64,000 nucleotides of DNA from Pseudomonas sp. GM41(2012) (GCF_000282315.2 NZ_AKJN02000012.1:124001-188000); one strand, 5' to 3'. Counted from the stretch's first letter, positions 18,385 to 27,697 are shown. Program-made: numbers and translations. Notes: a model not told the origin generated them from the sequence alone.

Positions 18385-18852
18385 ATGCGCGCGCAAAACG
18401 GGCTTGAGCCTTTCGCACTTCGTTGTCGCGTTTATTACGAGGACACCGATGCGGGCGGCATCGTGTATTACGTTAATTACCTCAAGTTTATGGAACGGGC
18501 TCGAACCGAGCGGCTCCGGGAGCTGGGCTTTGCCCAATCCCAGCTCGCAGGTGAGGACCTGTTGTTCGTCGTGCATTCCAGCGAAGCGCGTTACCACGCG
18601 CCGGCGCGACTGGACGACGAGCTGTTGGTAAGCGCTGAAGTAATCGAATTGAACCGTGTCAGCCTGCGCTTCAAACAGCAGGTCAGGCGGGCTACGGATA
18701 ATGCGCTGCTCTGCGAAGGGCAGTTTTTGGTGGCCTGTGTGCGCACTAACAGTTTGAAACCCCGGGCCATTCCCGAAGCTCTACGTGCGGCCTTTGCCGA
18801 CGTGAGCGGCGCGGGTACACACTCAAAGCAGGAGATAAAGCGTGGAAGCTAA
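18385..18852 (+). CDS. ybgC: Tol-Pal-associated acyl-CoA thioesterase YbgC
   Basis: This cytoplasmic hot-dog-fold thioesterase of 155 residues is the usual first gene of the tol-pal operon. The active-site motif YYEDTDAGGIVYYVNYLKFMERART carries the catalytic Asp. The stop overlaps the GTG start of tolQ by eleven bases. The gap of 127 bases after ruvB suggests its own promoter. Confidence 0.95.
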   Translation: MRAQNGLEPFALRCRVYYEDTDAGGIVYYVNYLKFMERARTERLRELGFAQSQLAGEDLLFVVHSSEARYHAPARLDDELLVSAEVIELNRVSLRFKQQVRRATDNALLCEGQFLVACVRTNSLKPRAIPEALRAAFADVSGAGTHSKQEIKRGS

Positions 18853-19537
18853 CGTCGTCGACCATTCCTCCATGTGGAGCCTGGTCAGCAATGCCAGTAT
18901 CGTGGTGCAACTGGTAATGCTGATCCTGGTAGCCGCATCGGTGACCTCATGGATCATGATCTTTCAGCGCAGCAATCTGCTGCGCGCCGGTCGACGTGCC
19001 CTGGAGAGCTTTGAAGAGCGCTTCTGGTCGGGTATCGACCTGTCCAAACTCTACCGTCAGGCCGGCAGCAATCCTGATCCGGATTCGGGCGTAGAGCAGA
19101 TCTTCCGTGCCGGTTTCAAGGAATTCTCCCGTCTGCGCCAGCAGCCAGGCGTTGACCCGGAAGCGGTCATGGAAGGCGTGGCCCGTGCCATGCGCGTCGC
19201 CATTTCCCGCGAAGAAGAAAAGCTCGAGCAGAGCCTGCCGTTCCTCGCCACTGTAGGTTCCGTCAGCCCGTACATCGGTCTGTTCGGTACCGTCTGGGGG
19301 ATCATGAACTCCTTCCGTGGCCTGGCCACTGCCCAGCAAGCGACCCTGGCCACCGTGGCTCCGGGTATCGCCGAAGCACTGATTGCTACCGCGATCGGCT
19401 TGTTCGCCGCCATCCCGGCTGTTATCGCTTACAACCGTTTTGCTGCGCGCAGTGAAACCCTGCTGGGCCGTTACTACACCTTCGCCGATGAATTCCAGGC
19501 GATCCTGCACCGCAAAGTGCACACCAGCGAAGAATAA
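18842..19537 (+). CDS. tolQ: Tol-Pal system proton channel subunit TolQ
   Basis: TolQ, with TolR, uses the proton motive force to drive TolA during cell-envelope constriction. The protein of 231 residues has an N-terminal span (about 10-33) and two C-terminal spans (about 135-160 and 170-195). The conserved stretch PYIGLFGTVWGIMNSF precedes the second span. CAGGAG lies before the GTG start. It overlaps ybgC. Confidence 0.97.
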   Translation: MEANVVDHSSMWSLVSNASIVVQLVMLILVAASVTSWIMIFQRSNLLRAGRRALESFEERFWSGIDLSKLYRQAGSNPDPDSGVEQIFRAGFKEFSRLRQQPGVDPEAVMEGVARAMRVAISREEEKLEQSLPFLATVGSVSPYIGLFGTVWGIMNSFRGLATAQQATLATVAPGIAEALIATAIGLFAAIPAVIAYNRFAARSETLLGRYYTFADEFQAILHRKVHTSEE

Positions 19538-19551
19538 GCAGGTAATTTCCA

Positions 19552-20013
19552 ATGGCTTTAATCGCTCGAGCTCGCAAAAAGCGCAAGCCGGTTGCCGAGA
19601 TGAACGTGGTGCCTTACATCGACGTGATGTTGGTGCTGCTGGTCATCTTCATGGTGACCGCTCCGATGCTCAATCAGGGCGTGAAAGTTGATCTGCCGAA
19701 GGTTTCCAGCGAAGCCTTGCCGCAGGACAACAACACCCAGGTCCTGACCATTTCGATCAAGGCTGACAAGACCTACTACTGGAACCTTGGCAGCGAAGTC
19801 GACACTGAAAAGCAACAGGACAAGGCCATGACCTTGCCGCAGATGACTGACGCCGTGACCAAAATCATTCGCGCCGGCACTGAAGGTGGCAAGCGTACCC
19901 AGGTGTTCATCCGCGGCGACAAGACCGTCGACTACGGTTCCGTCATGGGCGCCATGGGCGGGTTGCAGAAAGCCGGGGTCGGTAATGTTGGCTTGATTAC
20001 CGAGGCACCCTGA
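19552..20013 (+). CDS. tolR: Tol-Pal system protein TolR
   Basis: TolR is a single-span inner-membrane protein (about residues 17-37) with the proton-path Asp in NVVPYIDVMLVLLVIFMV. It also has a periplasmic domain that binds peptidoglycan. It is 153 residues long, of the ExbD family. Its stop overlaps the tolA start as ATGA. Confidence 0.97.
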   Translation: MALIARARKKRKPVAEMNVVPYIDVMLVLLVIFMVTAPMLNQGVKVDLPKVSSEALPQDNNTQVLTISIKADKTYYWNLGSEVDTEKQQDKAMTLPQMTDAVTKIIRAGTEGGKRTQVFIRGDKTVDYGSVMGAMGGLQKAGVGNVGLITEAP

Positions 20014-21092
20014 TGCAGCAAATGCGAGAGCCGTCCGCCTCGGAAAGCTACTTCTGGCCTAGTGTCTGGGCGCTTGTCTTGCACGTGCTGGTTTTCGGCA
20101 TGCTGTTCGTCAGCTTCGCCTTTACGCCCGAACTGCCGCCGGCCAAGCCGATTGTCCAGGCGACCCTGTACCAGCTGAAATCGAAAAGTCGGGCGACCAC
20201 CCAGACCAATCAGAAGATTGCGGGTGAGGCGCAGAAATCTGCTGCACGCCAGACCGAAGTCGAACAGATGGAACAGAAGAAGATCGAGCAGGAAGCGATC
20301 AAGGCCGCGGAACAAAAGAAGGAAGACGCGGCTCAAAAAGCCGAAGAATCCAAAAAGGCCGACGAGACAAAGAAAGCGGAAGAGGCAAAAAAGGCTGATG
20401 AAGCCAAGAAAGCCGATGAAGCGAAGAAGACCGCCGAAGCTAAAAAGGCCGAAGAGAAACAATTGGCTGATATAGCCAAGAAGAAGTCTGAAGAAGAAGC
20501 CAAGAAAGCAGCTGAAGAAGAGGCCAAGAAAGCGGCCGCTGAAGAAGCGAAGAAAAAGATCGTCGAAGACGCGAAGAAGAAAGCCGCGGAAGACGCCAAG
20601 AAGAAATCTGAAGCTGAAGAGGCGAAGAAGAAAGTCGCCGAAGATGCGAAGAAGAAAGCTGCTGCCGATGCTGCGAAGAAAAAATCGCAGGAAGCGGCAC
20701 GTAAATCCGCCGAAGACAAAAAGGCTCAGGCCCTGGCAGATTTGCTTTCCGACACGCCGCAGCGTCAGCAGGCCTTGGCGGATGAGCAGGGTGACGAAGT
20801 CGCCGGTAGTTTCGATGATCTGATCCGTGCTCGTGCAGCGGAAGGCTGGGCTCGTCCACCTTCGGCACGCAAAGGCATGACGGTCGTGTTGCAAATCGGC
20901 ATGTTGCCGGATGGTACGGTGACTTCGGTTGGCGTGGCCAAGTCCAGCGGCGATGGTCCGTTTGACGCTTCCGCTGTAGCGGCGGTCAAGAACATTGGAC
21001 GTTTGACAGAAATGCAGGGAATGAAGCCGAGCGATTTCGCTCCGTATCGTTCATTCAAGATGACATTCACACCTGAGGATCTAGCCTTGTGA
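20013..21092 (+). CDS. tolA: Cell envelope integrity protein TolA
   Basis: TolA links the inner-membrane TolQR motor to Pal. It has 359 residues: an N-terminal anchor (about 17-37), then a long Ala/Lys/Glu-rich helix (about 60-245, built on EAKKA-like repeats). A C-terminal globular domain (about 260-359, WARPPSARKGMTVVLQI) binds Pal, TolB and some colicins or phages. It overlaps tolR by one base and tolB as GTGA. Confidence 0.97.
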   Translation: MQQMREPSASESYFWPSVWALVLHVLVFGMLFVSFAFTPELPPAKPIVQATLYQLKSKSRATTQTNQKIAGEAQKSAARQTEVEQMEQKKIEQEAIKAAEQKKEDAAQKAEESKKADETKKAEEAKKADEAKKADEAKKTAEAKKAEEKQLADIAKKKSEEEAKKAAEEEAKKAAAEEAKKKIVEDAKKKAAEDAKKKSEAEEAKKKVAEDAKKKAAADAAKKKSQEAARKSAEDKKAQALADLLSDTPQRQQALADEQGDEVAGSFDDLIRARAAEGWARPPSARKGMTVVLQIGMLPDGTVTSVGVAKSSGDGPFDASAVAAVKNIGRLTEMQGMKPSDFAPYRSFKMTFTPEDLAL

Positions 21093-22390
21093 GAAACCTT
21101 CTTCGAGGAATGCTTGTCGTTATCTGCTGCATGGCAGGGATAGCGGCAGCAGATGAAAAAAACATTCTGGTCACCAGCGGCAGTGATCGGGCCACCCCGA
21201 TCGCAGTCGTTCCGTTTGGCAACCAGGGCGGCAGCGTTCTGCCGGACGACATGGCCGAAATCATCGGTAACGACCTGCGCAACTCGGGTTACTACTCGCC
21301 GATTCCTAAACAGAACATGATCAGCCAGCCAAGCCAGGCCAGCGAAATCATCTTCCGTGACTTCAAGGCGCTCGGCGCCCAGTACGTCATGGTCGGCAGC
21401 ATTGCTCCTGCGGGCGGTCGCCTGCAGGTCCAATACGCACTGTTCAACGTCGCCACCGAGCAGCAAGTGCTGACCGGCAGCGTGTCGGGCAGCGTCGATC
21501 AACTGCGCGACATGTCGCACTACATCGCGGACCAGTCGTTCGAAAAACTCACCGGTATCAAAGGTGCGTTCTCGACTCGTCTGTTGTACGTGACAGCAGA
21601 GCGTTTCTCCGAGAAGAACACTCGCTACACACTGCAACGTTCAGACTATGACGGTGCCCGTGCCGTGACCCTGCTGCAATCGCGCGAGCCGATCCTGTCG
21701 CCGCGTTTCGCACCGGACGGCAAGCGCATCGCTTATGTGTCGTTCGAGCAGAAGCGTCCGCGTATCTTCATGCAGAACATCGACACTGGTCGCCGTGAGC
21801 AGATCACCAACTTCGAAGGCCTGAATGGCGCGCCAGCATGGTCGCCTGATGGCAATCGCCTGGCATTCGTACTCTCGAAAGACGGCAACCCGGACATCTA
21901 TGTGATGAACCTGGGTTCGCGTCAGATCACGCGTGTCACTAACGGTCCTGGCATCAACACCGAACCGTTCTGGGGTAAAGATGGTTCGACCATCTACTTC
22001 ACCTCGGACCGTGGCGGCAAGCCACAGATCTACAAAACCAGCGCAGGCGGTGGTGGTGCGGAACGTGTGACCTTTATCGGTAACTACAACGCCAACCCTA
22101 AGCTTTCGGCTGATGAAAAGACCCTGGTGATGATCCATCGTCAGGAAGGTTTCACTAATTTCAAGGTGGCGGCCCAGGATTTGCAGCGCGGAAGCGTAAA
22201 AATCCTCACTGATAGCACTCTGGACGAGTCGCCTACTGTTGCGCCCAACGGCACCATGGTAATCTACGCCACCCGCCAGCAGGGCCGGGGAGTCTTGATG
22301 CTCGTGTCCATTAATGGACGCGTAAGGCTCCCGCTTCCTACCGCACAAGGCGAAGTCAGAGAACCTTCCTGGTCCCCTTACCTGAACTGA
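21089..22390 (+). CDS. tolB: Tol-Pal system beta-propeller protein TolB
   Basis: TolB is a periplasmic protein that cycles between TolA and Pal. The 433 residues have a signal peptide ending at AAADE (about 22), an N-terminal alpha/beta domain, and a C-terminal six-bladed propeller with WSPDGNRLAFVLSKDGNPDIY-type repeats. The start is GTG, overlapping the tolA stop. Confidence 0.97.
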   Translation: MRNLLRGMLVVICCMAGIAAADEKNILVTSGSDRATPIAVVPFGNQGGSVLPDDMAEIIGNDLRNSGYYSPIPKQNMISQPSQASEIIFRDFKALGAQYVMVGSIAPAGGRLQVQYALFNVATEQQVLTGSVSGSVDQLRDMSHYIADQSFEKLTGIKGAFSTRLLYVTAERFSEKNTRYTLQRSDYDGARAVTLLQSREPILSPRFAPDGKRIAYVSFEQKRPRIFMQNIDTGRREQITNFEGLNGAPAWSPDGNRLAFVLSKDGNPDIYVMNLGSRQITRVTNGPGINTEPFWGKDGSTIYFTSDRGGKPQIYKTSAGGGGAERVTFIGNYNANPKLSADEKTLVMIHRQEGFTNFKVAAQDLQRGSVKILTDSTLDESPTVAPNGTMVIYATRQQGRGVLMLVSINGRVRLPLPTAQGEVREPSWSPYLN

Positions 22391-22442
22391 CGCGGCGCTA
22401 CACGTTGTACTTAACACATTGGGGTTCATTAGGAGTTTCACG

Positions 22443-22940
22443 ATGGAAATGCTGAAGTTTGGTAAATTTGCTGCGCTGGCTCTGGCCATGGCTGTAGCTG
22501 TAGGTTGCTCGTCCAAAGGCGGCGACAATGCCGGTGAAGGCGCTGTAGATCCAAACGCTGGTTACGGCGCAAACACTGGTGCAGTTGACGGCTCCCTGAG
22601 CGAAGAAGCTGCTCTGCGCGCAATCACCACTTTCTACTTCGAATACGACAGTTCGGACCTGAAGCCAGAAGCCATGCGCGCTCTGGACGTTCACGCCAAG
22701 GACCTGAAAGCAAACGGCGCTCGCGTTGTTCTGGAAGGCAACACCGACGAACGTGGTACTCGTGAGTACAACATGGCACTGGGCGAGCGTCGTGCGAAAG
22801 CCGTTCAGCGTTACCTGGTACTGCAAGGTGTTTCCCCAGCTCAGCTGGAACTGGTTTCCTACGGCGAAGAGCGTCCAGTTGCTACCGGCAACGACGAGCA
22901 GTCCTGGGCTCAAAACCGTCGCGTCGAACTGCGTAAGTAA
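22443..22940 (+). CDS. pal: Peptidoglycan-associated lipoprotein Pal (OprL)
   Basis: This outer-membrane lipoprotein, OprL in Pseudomonas, anchors the outer membrane to peptidoglycan. The signal peptide ends at the lipobox AVAVGC-SS, with the lipidated Cys at about residue 22. The OmpA-like domain contains LEGNTDERGTREYNMALGERRA, which binds diaminopimelate. The protein has 165 residues. AGGAG lies before the ATG. Confidence 0.97.
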   Translation: MEMLKFGKFAALALAMAVAVGCSSKGGDNAGEGAVDPNAGYGANTGAVDGSLSEEAALRAITTFYFEYDSSDLKPEAMRALDVHAKDLKANGARVVLEGNTDERGTREYNMALGERRAKAVQRYLVLQGVSPAQLELVSYGEERPVATGNDEQSWAQNRRVELRK

Positions 22941-22946
22941 TTCGTC

Positions 22947-23786
22947 ATGCGAACGTGCCGTCGTGCTGTAACTGTTCTGGCTCTCAGCCTCGCACCGCTT
23001 GCGGTGTGGGCTGCGGTTCCTGTGGTCGATAATGACTCCGGCTATACCAATAGCGGGACTAATAATCCGCCTGCAGGTTACGGTACGAACGGCGCCTATG
23101 CCGGGGGAGGGGTTTCGGCCCCTGTCTCGGCACAGGGCGAGCTGTTCAACCAACTGCAATCGATGCAGGAGCAGATCTCGCGCCAACAAGGCATCATCGA
23201 AGTTCTGCAAAATGATGTAGCGCGCATGAAGCAAGAGAACCTGGAGCGATATCAGGATCTTGATCGGCGCATAGGAACCGGCGTTGCACCAGCCGCGACT
23301 CCTGATAATTCTTCCACCGGTGGCAGTTTGAATGCCCCCGGTGCAGCAGCGGGCGCAGCCGCAGGAGCGGCAGCCGCTCAGGCACCTGCCGCGGGTAGCG
23401 AGCCGGCTGATCCGGCGAAGGAAAAACTGTATTACGATGCAGCCTTCGACCTGATCAAAGCCAAGGATTTCGACAAGGCCAGCCAGGCTTTTGCCGCATT
23501 CCTGCGCAAGTACCCGAACAGTCAGTACGCGGGCAATGCTCAGTACTGGTTGGGCGAAGTGAACCTGGCCAAAGGCGATCTGCAAGGTGCAGGTCAGGCT
23601 TTTGCCAAGGTTTCGCAGCTGTACCCCAAGCATCCAAAAGTGCCTGATTCGCTGTACAAGCTGGCTGATGTAGAACGCCGCCTCGGTCATCCCGACAAGG
23701 TCAAAGGCATTCTGCAACAGGTTGTGTCCCAATATCCGGGCACTTCCGCCGCTCAACTGGCCCAGCGTGATCTGCAAAAAATGTAA
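22947..23786 (+). CDS. cpoB: Cell division coordinator CpoB (YbgF)
   Basis: This periplasmic protein of 279 residues coordinates peptidoglycan synthesis with Tol-driven outer membrane constriction. It has a signal peptide (to about 24), a coiled-coil trimerisation segment (FNQLQSMQEQISRQQGIIEV), a Gly/Ala/Pro-rich linker and a C-terminal TPR domain (about 155-279). It starts six bases after pal and ends at a strong terminator, closing the operon. Confidence 0.95.
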   Translation: MRTCRRAVTVLALSLAPLAVWAAVPVVDNDSGYTNSGTNNPPAGYGTNGAYAGGGVSAPVSAQGELFNQLQSMQEQISRQQGIIEVLQNDVARMKQENLERYQDLDRRIGTGVAPAATPDNSSTGGSLNAPGAAAGAAAGAAAAQAPAAGSEPADPAKEKLYYDAAFDLIKAKDFDKASQAFAAFLRKYPNSQYAGNAQYWLGEVNLAKGDLQGAGQAFAKVSQLYPKHPKVPDSLYKLADVERRLGHPDKVKGILQQVVSQYPGTSAAQLAQRDLQKM

Positions 23787-23810
23787 GGGCGGCTTGACCC
23801 GTTTTGAAGA

Positions 23811-23836
23811 AACCCGCGCTTGTCGCGGGTTTTTTC
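23811..23836 (+). terminator. tol-pal operon terminator
   Basis: AACCCGCG-cttgt-CGCGGGTT is followed by TTTTT. It lies 25 bases after the cpoB stop. Confidence 0.92.
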
Positions 23837-23953
23837 GTTAGAATTCACGCCCTTTTTATGAAACACGCTTTTTGGGATCTGCGCGATGGCGGGGTTCCTT
23901 GAAGTGCCTGACGGAGGCGGACAGCCTGTTTAGCTGTTATGCCCGTGGCGACT

Positions 23954-24601
23954 ATGCAAGACACATTGAGAATCACCGAAGTTTTCTACTCGTTGCAGGG
24001 TGAAACGCGGACTGCCGGGCTGCCCACTGTTTTTGTGCGCCTGACCGGTTGCCCATTGCGTTGCCAATACTGCGACAGCGCTTATGCATTCACTGGCGGC
24101 ACCATTCGCGCGCTCGACGACATCCTCGAGCAAGTGGCCGGTTTTCGTCCGCGTTACGTCTGTGTCACCGGCGGCGAGCCGCTGGCACAACCCAATGCCA
24201 TCCCATTGCTCAAGCAGTTGTGTGACGCCGGTTACGAGGTTTCGCTGGAAACCAGCGGTGCCCTGGATATCTCGGCGGTCGATCCACGGGTCAGTCGCGT
24301 CGTCGACCTGAAAACCCCGGGTTCGAAAGAAGCTCATCGCAACCGCTACGAGAACATCGAACTGCTCACGCGCAACGATCAGGTGAAGTTCGTCATCTGC
24401 TCGCGGGAAGACTATGACTGGGCCGTGTCCAAGCTGATCCAGTACGGTCTGGATCAGCGTGCCGGCGAAGTCCTGTTCTCGCCAAGTCACCATGATCTCA
24501 ATGCTCGGGACCTGGCTGACTGGGTGGTGGCGGACAACCTGCCAGTGCGTCTGCAATTGCAGCTGCATAAATATCTTTGGAATGACGAGCCGGGGCGCTG
24601 A
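23954..24601 (+). CDS. queE: 7-carboxy-7-deazaguanine synthase QueE
   Basis: This radical SAM enzyme makes the 7-deazaguanine core on the route to queuosine. The CxxxCxxC cluster motif is CPLRCQYC, followed by DSAYAFTGG, and the SAM-binding GGEP is present. I chose the ATG at 23954 (MQDTLRITEVFYSLQGE) since homologues begin there; an upstream ATG at 23939 would add five residues, and neither has a clear ribosome site. queC begins two bases after its stop codon. Confidence 0.95.
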   Translation: MQDTLRITEVFYSLQGETRTAGLPTVFVRLTGCPLRCQYCDSAYAFTGGTIRALDDILEQVAGFRPRYVCVTGGEPLAQPNAIPLLKQLCDAGYEVSLETSGALDISAVDPRVSRVVDLKTPGSKEAHRNRYENIELLTRNDQVKFVICSREDYDWAVSKLIQYGLDQRAGEVLFSPSHHDLNARDLADWVVADNLPVRLQLQLHKYLWNDEPGR

Positions 24602-24602
24602 A

Positions 24603-25295
24603 ATGACTGAACAACTGAACACTGCTGAAAAACGTGCAGTCATCCTGCTGTCCGGCGGCCTCGACTCCGCGACCGTTGTGGCCATGGCTCGTGCTGAAGG
24701 CTACAGCTGTTACACCATGAGCTTCGACTACGGTCAGCGGTCCCATGCCGAACTGCACGCCGCCGAACGTGTTGCACGAGACTTGGGTGTTATCGAACAC
24801 AAGGTGATCGGCCTGAACCTGAACGGTATCGGCGGTTCAGCATTGACCGACACCAGCATCGATGTGCCGGAAGAAGCGGGCGAAGGTATTCCGGTGACTT
24901 ACGTGCCAGCGCGCAACACCGTTTTCTTGTCCCTGGCGTTGGGCTGGGCTGAAGTACTCGGCGCTCGCGACATCTTTATTGGTGTGAACGCCGTGGATTA
25001 CTCCGGTTACCCGGACTGCCGTCCCGAGTTCATCGAGTCTTTCGAGCGCATGGCCAATCTGGCGACCAAGGCCGGTGTAGAGGGGAATGGTTTCCGCATT
25101 CAGGCGCCCCTGCAGAACCTCAGCAAGGCGCAGATCGTCCAGGCGGGTGTGAAGCTCGGCGTTGATTACGGCCTGACTGTTTCCTGCTATCAGGCGGACG
25201 ATAATGGCCGTGCATGCGGCAAATGCGACAGCTGCCGCCTGCGTGCAGAAGGCTTCGCGGCAGCCGGAATCAGCGATCCAACACCTTATTTTTGA
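24603..25295 (+). CDS. queC: 7-cyano-7-deazaguanine synthase QueC
   Basis: QueC converts carboxy-deazaguanine, ammonia and ATP to preQ0. The PP-loop SGGLDSAT is at residues 17-24 and the zinc-binding cysteines are in CYQADDNGRACGKCDSC near the end. The protein has 230 residues. It directly follows queE, so the two form one unit. Confidence 0.97.
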   Translation: MTEQLNTAEKRAVILLSGGLDSATVVAMARAEGYSCYTMSFDYGQRSHAELHAAERVARDLGVIEHKVIGLNLNGIGGSALTDTSIDVPEEAGEGIPVTYVPARNTVFLSLALGWAEVLGARDIFIGVNAVDYSGYPDCRPEFIESFERMANLATKAGVEGNGFRIQAPLQNLSKAQIVQAGVKLGVDYGLTVSCYQADDNGRACGKCDSCRLRAEGFAAAGISDPTPYF

Positions 25296-25313
25296 TTTAT
25301 TTCAAATTAGGTG

Positions 25314-25341
25314 TTGAATAGTCCTTAAAAATCAGTATTAT
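25314..25341 (+). promoter_or_regulatory. Promoter of tRNA-Lys
   Basis: TTGAAT (25314-25319), a 16-bp spacer and TATTAT (25336-25341) lie 17 bases before the mature tRNA, a good sigma-70 match for a stable RNA gene. Confidence 0.65.
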
Positions 25342-25358
25342 ACGCGCCACCACACAGC

Positions 25359-25434
25359 GGGTCGTTAGCTCAGTTGGTAGAGCAGTTGGCTTTTAACCAA
25401 TTGGTCGTAGGTTCGAATCCCACACGACCCACCA
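25359..25434 (+). tRNA. tRNA-Lys (anticodon TTT)
   Basis: This 76-base tRNA has a fully paired acceptor stem (GGGTCGT with ACGACCC), a D-loop AGTTGGTA, an anticodon arm GTTGG-CTTTTAA-CCAAT with TTT at 25392-25394, and a TTCGAAT T-loop. CCA is encoded in the gene. It reads AAA and AAG codons. Confidence 0.98.
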
Positions 25435-25706
25435 TTTTTGTAGCAGTTTTAAAAGTCTGGAAGGCCCACGCAAGTGAGGATTTCCGGATTTTTTTTTGCC
25501 CGCGATTTAAGGTCGCCCAGGTTCTGGGCTGCACCGCGTGACGCAGGTCAGAATCATCTTTTGCATCCACGGGATATTCTGTAGCCTTGCGCAGCTTCAA
25601 CGTTGTCCGTGCCTGATGATACTCACTCTCCCGGCGGTACCCTGAAGGGTCCGGAGCCGGGTGTATACTCGACTTTCGCGCGAAAGCGCCTGCAGGTCTT
25701 GCGAAC

Positions 25707-26765
25707 ATGACGCAGATTTCCGAACGCCTTCTGGTTCAAGCCCACCTCGACGCCAAGCAGCCCAAGCCGCTGACTGCCGAGGAGGAGGCCTATTACCGTG
25801 CCGCCATCGCTGCCGAGCTCAAGGCTCAGGACGCGGTGCTGGTTGCTCACTTCTATTGCGATCCGGTCATTCAGGCCCTGGCCGAAGAAACCGGAGGCTG
25901 TGTCTCCGACTCGCTGGAGATGGCTCGCTTCGGCAATGCTCACCCGGCCAAGACCGTGGTGGTCGCCGGTGTGAAGTTCATGGGCGAGACCGCCAAAATC
26001 CTCAACCCTGAAAAACGCATCCTGATGCCAACCCTGGAGGCGACCTGCTCGCTGGACCTGGGTTGCCCGGTGGACGAGTTCTCGGCATTCTGCGATCAGC
26101 ACCCGGAACGTACCGTGGTGGTGTATGCCAACACGTCGGCGGCGGTCAAAGCCCGGGCGGATTGGGTGGTGACTTCAAGCTGCGCGCTGGAGATCGTCGA
26201 AAGCCTGATGGATAACGGCGAAACCATTATCTGGGGCCCGGATAAGCATTTGGGCACCTACATCCAGCGCCAGACCGGCGCGGACATGCTGCTGTGGGAC
26301 GGTGCCTGCATCGTTCACGAAGAGTTCAAGTCCAAGCAGCTCGAAGACATGAAGGCGCTGTACCCGGATGCAGCGATTCTGGTGCACCCGGAGTCGCCGA
26401 CGTCGGTGATAGAGTTGGCGGATGCCGTCGGCTCCACCAGTCAATTGATTGCGGCAGCGCAGAGCCTGCCAAACAAGACCTTTATCGTCGCCACTGATCG
26501 CGGCATCTTCTACAAGATGCAGCAGCTGTGCCCGGACAAGGTCTTCATCGAAGCGCCAACGGCTGGTAACGGCGCAGCCTGCCGTAGTTGCGCACATTGC
26601 CCGTGGATGGCGATGAACACCCTTGAGCGCACGCTCAAGAGCTTGAAGGAAGGGACTAACGAGATCTTTGTCGATCCAGCGTTGATTCCGCAAGCGATCC
26701 GGCCGCTCAAGCGCATGCTCGACTTCACACAGGCCGCGCGGATGAAATTGGCCGGCAACGCCTGA
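25707..26765 (+). CDS. nadA: Quinolinate synthase NadA
   Basis: NadA condenses iminoaspartate with dihydroxyacetone phosphate to give quinolinate for NAD synthesis, using a [4Fe-4S] cluster. The 352 residues contain VAHFYCDP, EATCSLDLGCPV, VTSSCALEIV and the C-terminal CRSCAHCPWMAMN that supply cluster-type cysteines. The start MTQISERLLVQAHLD is the family start. A REP pair follows the stop. Confidence 0.97.
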   Translation: MTQISERLLVQAHLDAKQPKPLTAEEEAYYRAAIAAELKAQDAVLVAHFYCDPVIQALAEETGGCVSDSLEMARFGNAHPAKTVVVAGVKFMGETAKILNPEKRILMPTLEATCSLDLGCPVDEFSAFCDQHPERTVVVYANTSAAVKARADWVVTSSCALEIVESLMDNGETIIWGPDKHLGTYIQRQTGADMLLWDGACIVHEEFKSKQLEDMKALYPDAAILVHPESPTSVIELADAVGSTSQLIAAAQSLPNKTFIVATDRGIFYKMQQLCPDKVFIEAPTAGNGAACRSCAHCPWMAMNTLERTLKSLKEGTNEIFVDPALIPQAIRPLKRMLDFTQAARMKLAGNA

Positions 26766-26790
26766 GGTCTTTCAGTTAAGTCACAAATCC

Positions 26791-26880
26791 TGTGGGAGCG
26801 AGCCTGCTCGCGATAGCGATCTGTCAGCCATATCAATATTGACTGATACATCGCCATCGCGAGCAGGCTCGCTCCCACAG
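26791..26880. repeat. REP pair 4
   Basis: TGTGGGAGCGAGCCTGCTCG and its inverse CGAGCAGGCTCGCTCCCACA form near-perfect arms around a variable spacer, between the convergent nadA and RDD genes. Confidence 0.92.
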
Positions 26881-26899
26881 TGGTTTGTGTATGGCTGGA

Positions 26900-27388
26900 T
26901 TACTTGGTTTTCTTTGGAATCCGCACGAGCTGGGTGTTGGAGTAGATGTCATGCCAGCTGCGTTTCTGTTTGTCGAACAGCGACCAGAAGAAGCCCAGCC
27001 CGACGCACAGCAAGGACGCGATCGACACCACAAAGCGCAGCAACGCCTGCCACAGGCTGATGGATGAGCCGTCGGCGTTTTGTACGCGGATGCACCAGAC
27101 CTGCATCCCCAGGGTCTGACCGGACCAGGTCCAGAACTTGGCGAAGAAGCCGAACAGCACAAACAGCAGCACCGTTGACAGCAATGGATCGCCGTCCAGC
27201 GCGCCGGCTTCGGTCAGGGTGCGCATTTTGTCTTCGCCGAGGATCGCCATCTGGATCATCTTGTAAATCCCGCTGGTGACGATCAGCAGGGCGGTACACA
27301 ACAAGAAGTCGTAGAACATCGCTGCCAGGCGACGACCCAGGGTGGCGGCAGGAAAGTCGCCCTGGGGTTTGAGAAGATGTTTCGACAT
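26900..27388 (-). CDS. RDD family membrane protein
   Basis: This 162-residue inner-membrane protein has the RDD fold. RRLAAMFYDFLLCTALLI forms the first span with its Arg-Asp pair; other spans lie at about 68-90 and 110-132. WSGQTLGMQVWCIRV follows the family pattern. The start MSKHLLKPQGDFP at 27388 is preferred to the one ten codons upstream. Function is unknown; some family members affect ion or solute transport. Confidence 0.85.
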   Translation of the reverse strand: MSKHLLKPQGDFPAATLGRRLAAMFYDFLLCTALLIVTSGIYKMIQMAILGEDKMRTLTEAGALDGDPLLSTVLLFVLFGFFAKFWTWSGQTLGMQVWCIRVQNADGSSISLWQALLRFVVSIASLLCVGLGFFWSLFDKQKRSWHDIYSNTQLVRIPKKTK

Positions 27389-27440
27389 GGCAGCCTCTGG
27401 ACGGAAAAAAGAAGCCATTTTACGGATTTACGCGCACAAA

Positions 27441-27472
27441 AAAGCCCCTGATGTCAGCATCAGGGGCTTTTT
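27441..27472. terminator. Terminator between csp and RDD genes
   Basis: GCCCCTGAT (27444-27452) and ATCAGGGGC (27459-27467) form the stem. A run of A before the stem gives a T run on the minus strand, so it ends the cold-shock transcript; T residues also follow on the plus strand. Confidence 0.9.
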
Positions 27473-27484
27473 CGTTACAGAAGA

Positions 27485-27697
27485 TCAGGCTTCTGCTTGT
27501 ACTTCGTCAGCCTGCATGCCTTTCTGGCCTTGCACAGCAACGAAAGTCACTTTCTGGCCTTCTTTCAGGCTCTTGAAGCCGTTGCCCTGAATAGCGCGGA
27601 AATGCACGAACAGATCCGGACCGCTTTCTGGAGTGATAAAACCAAAACCTTTCTCGTCGTTAAACCACTTGACGGTACCGCTCTGACGTTGGGACAT
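27485..27697 (-). CDS. Cold-shock protein, CspA family
   Basis: This 70-residue single-domain RNA chaperone has RNP1 KGFGFI at 16-21 and RNP2 LFVHF at 29-33. It starts MSQRQSGTVKWFNDEKG, close to CapB/CspA-type proteins of Pseudomonas. GGAAATAAGAA precedes the ATG. The 402-base region upstream contains strong hairpins and could provide the long leader typical of cold-shock genes. Confidence 0.95.
   Translation of the reverse strand: MSQRQSGTVKWFNDEKGFGFITPESGPDLFVHFRAIQGNGFKSLKEGQKVTFVAVQGQKGMQADEVQAEA

Noticed and set aside
20200..20720. Low-complexity stretch as a possible repeat or transferred DNA
   Set aside because: It is the Ala/Lys/Glu-rich helix of TolA, normal for the family.
25370..25708. 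Minus-strand frame with RVGFEPTTNWLKANCSTN
   Set aside because: It is the antisense of tRNA-Lys, a well-known false protein signature in databases.
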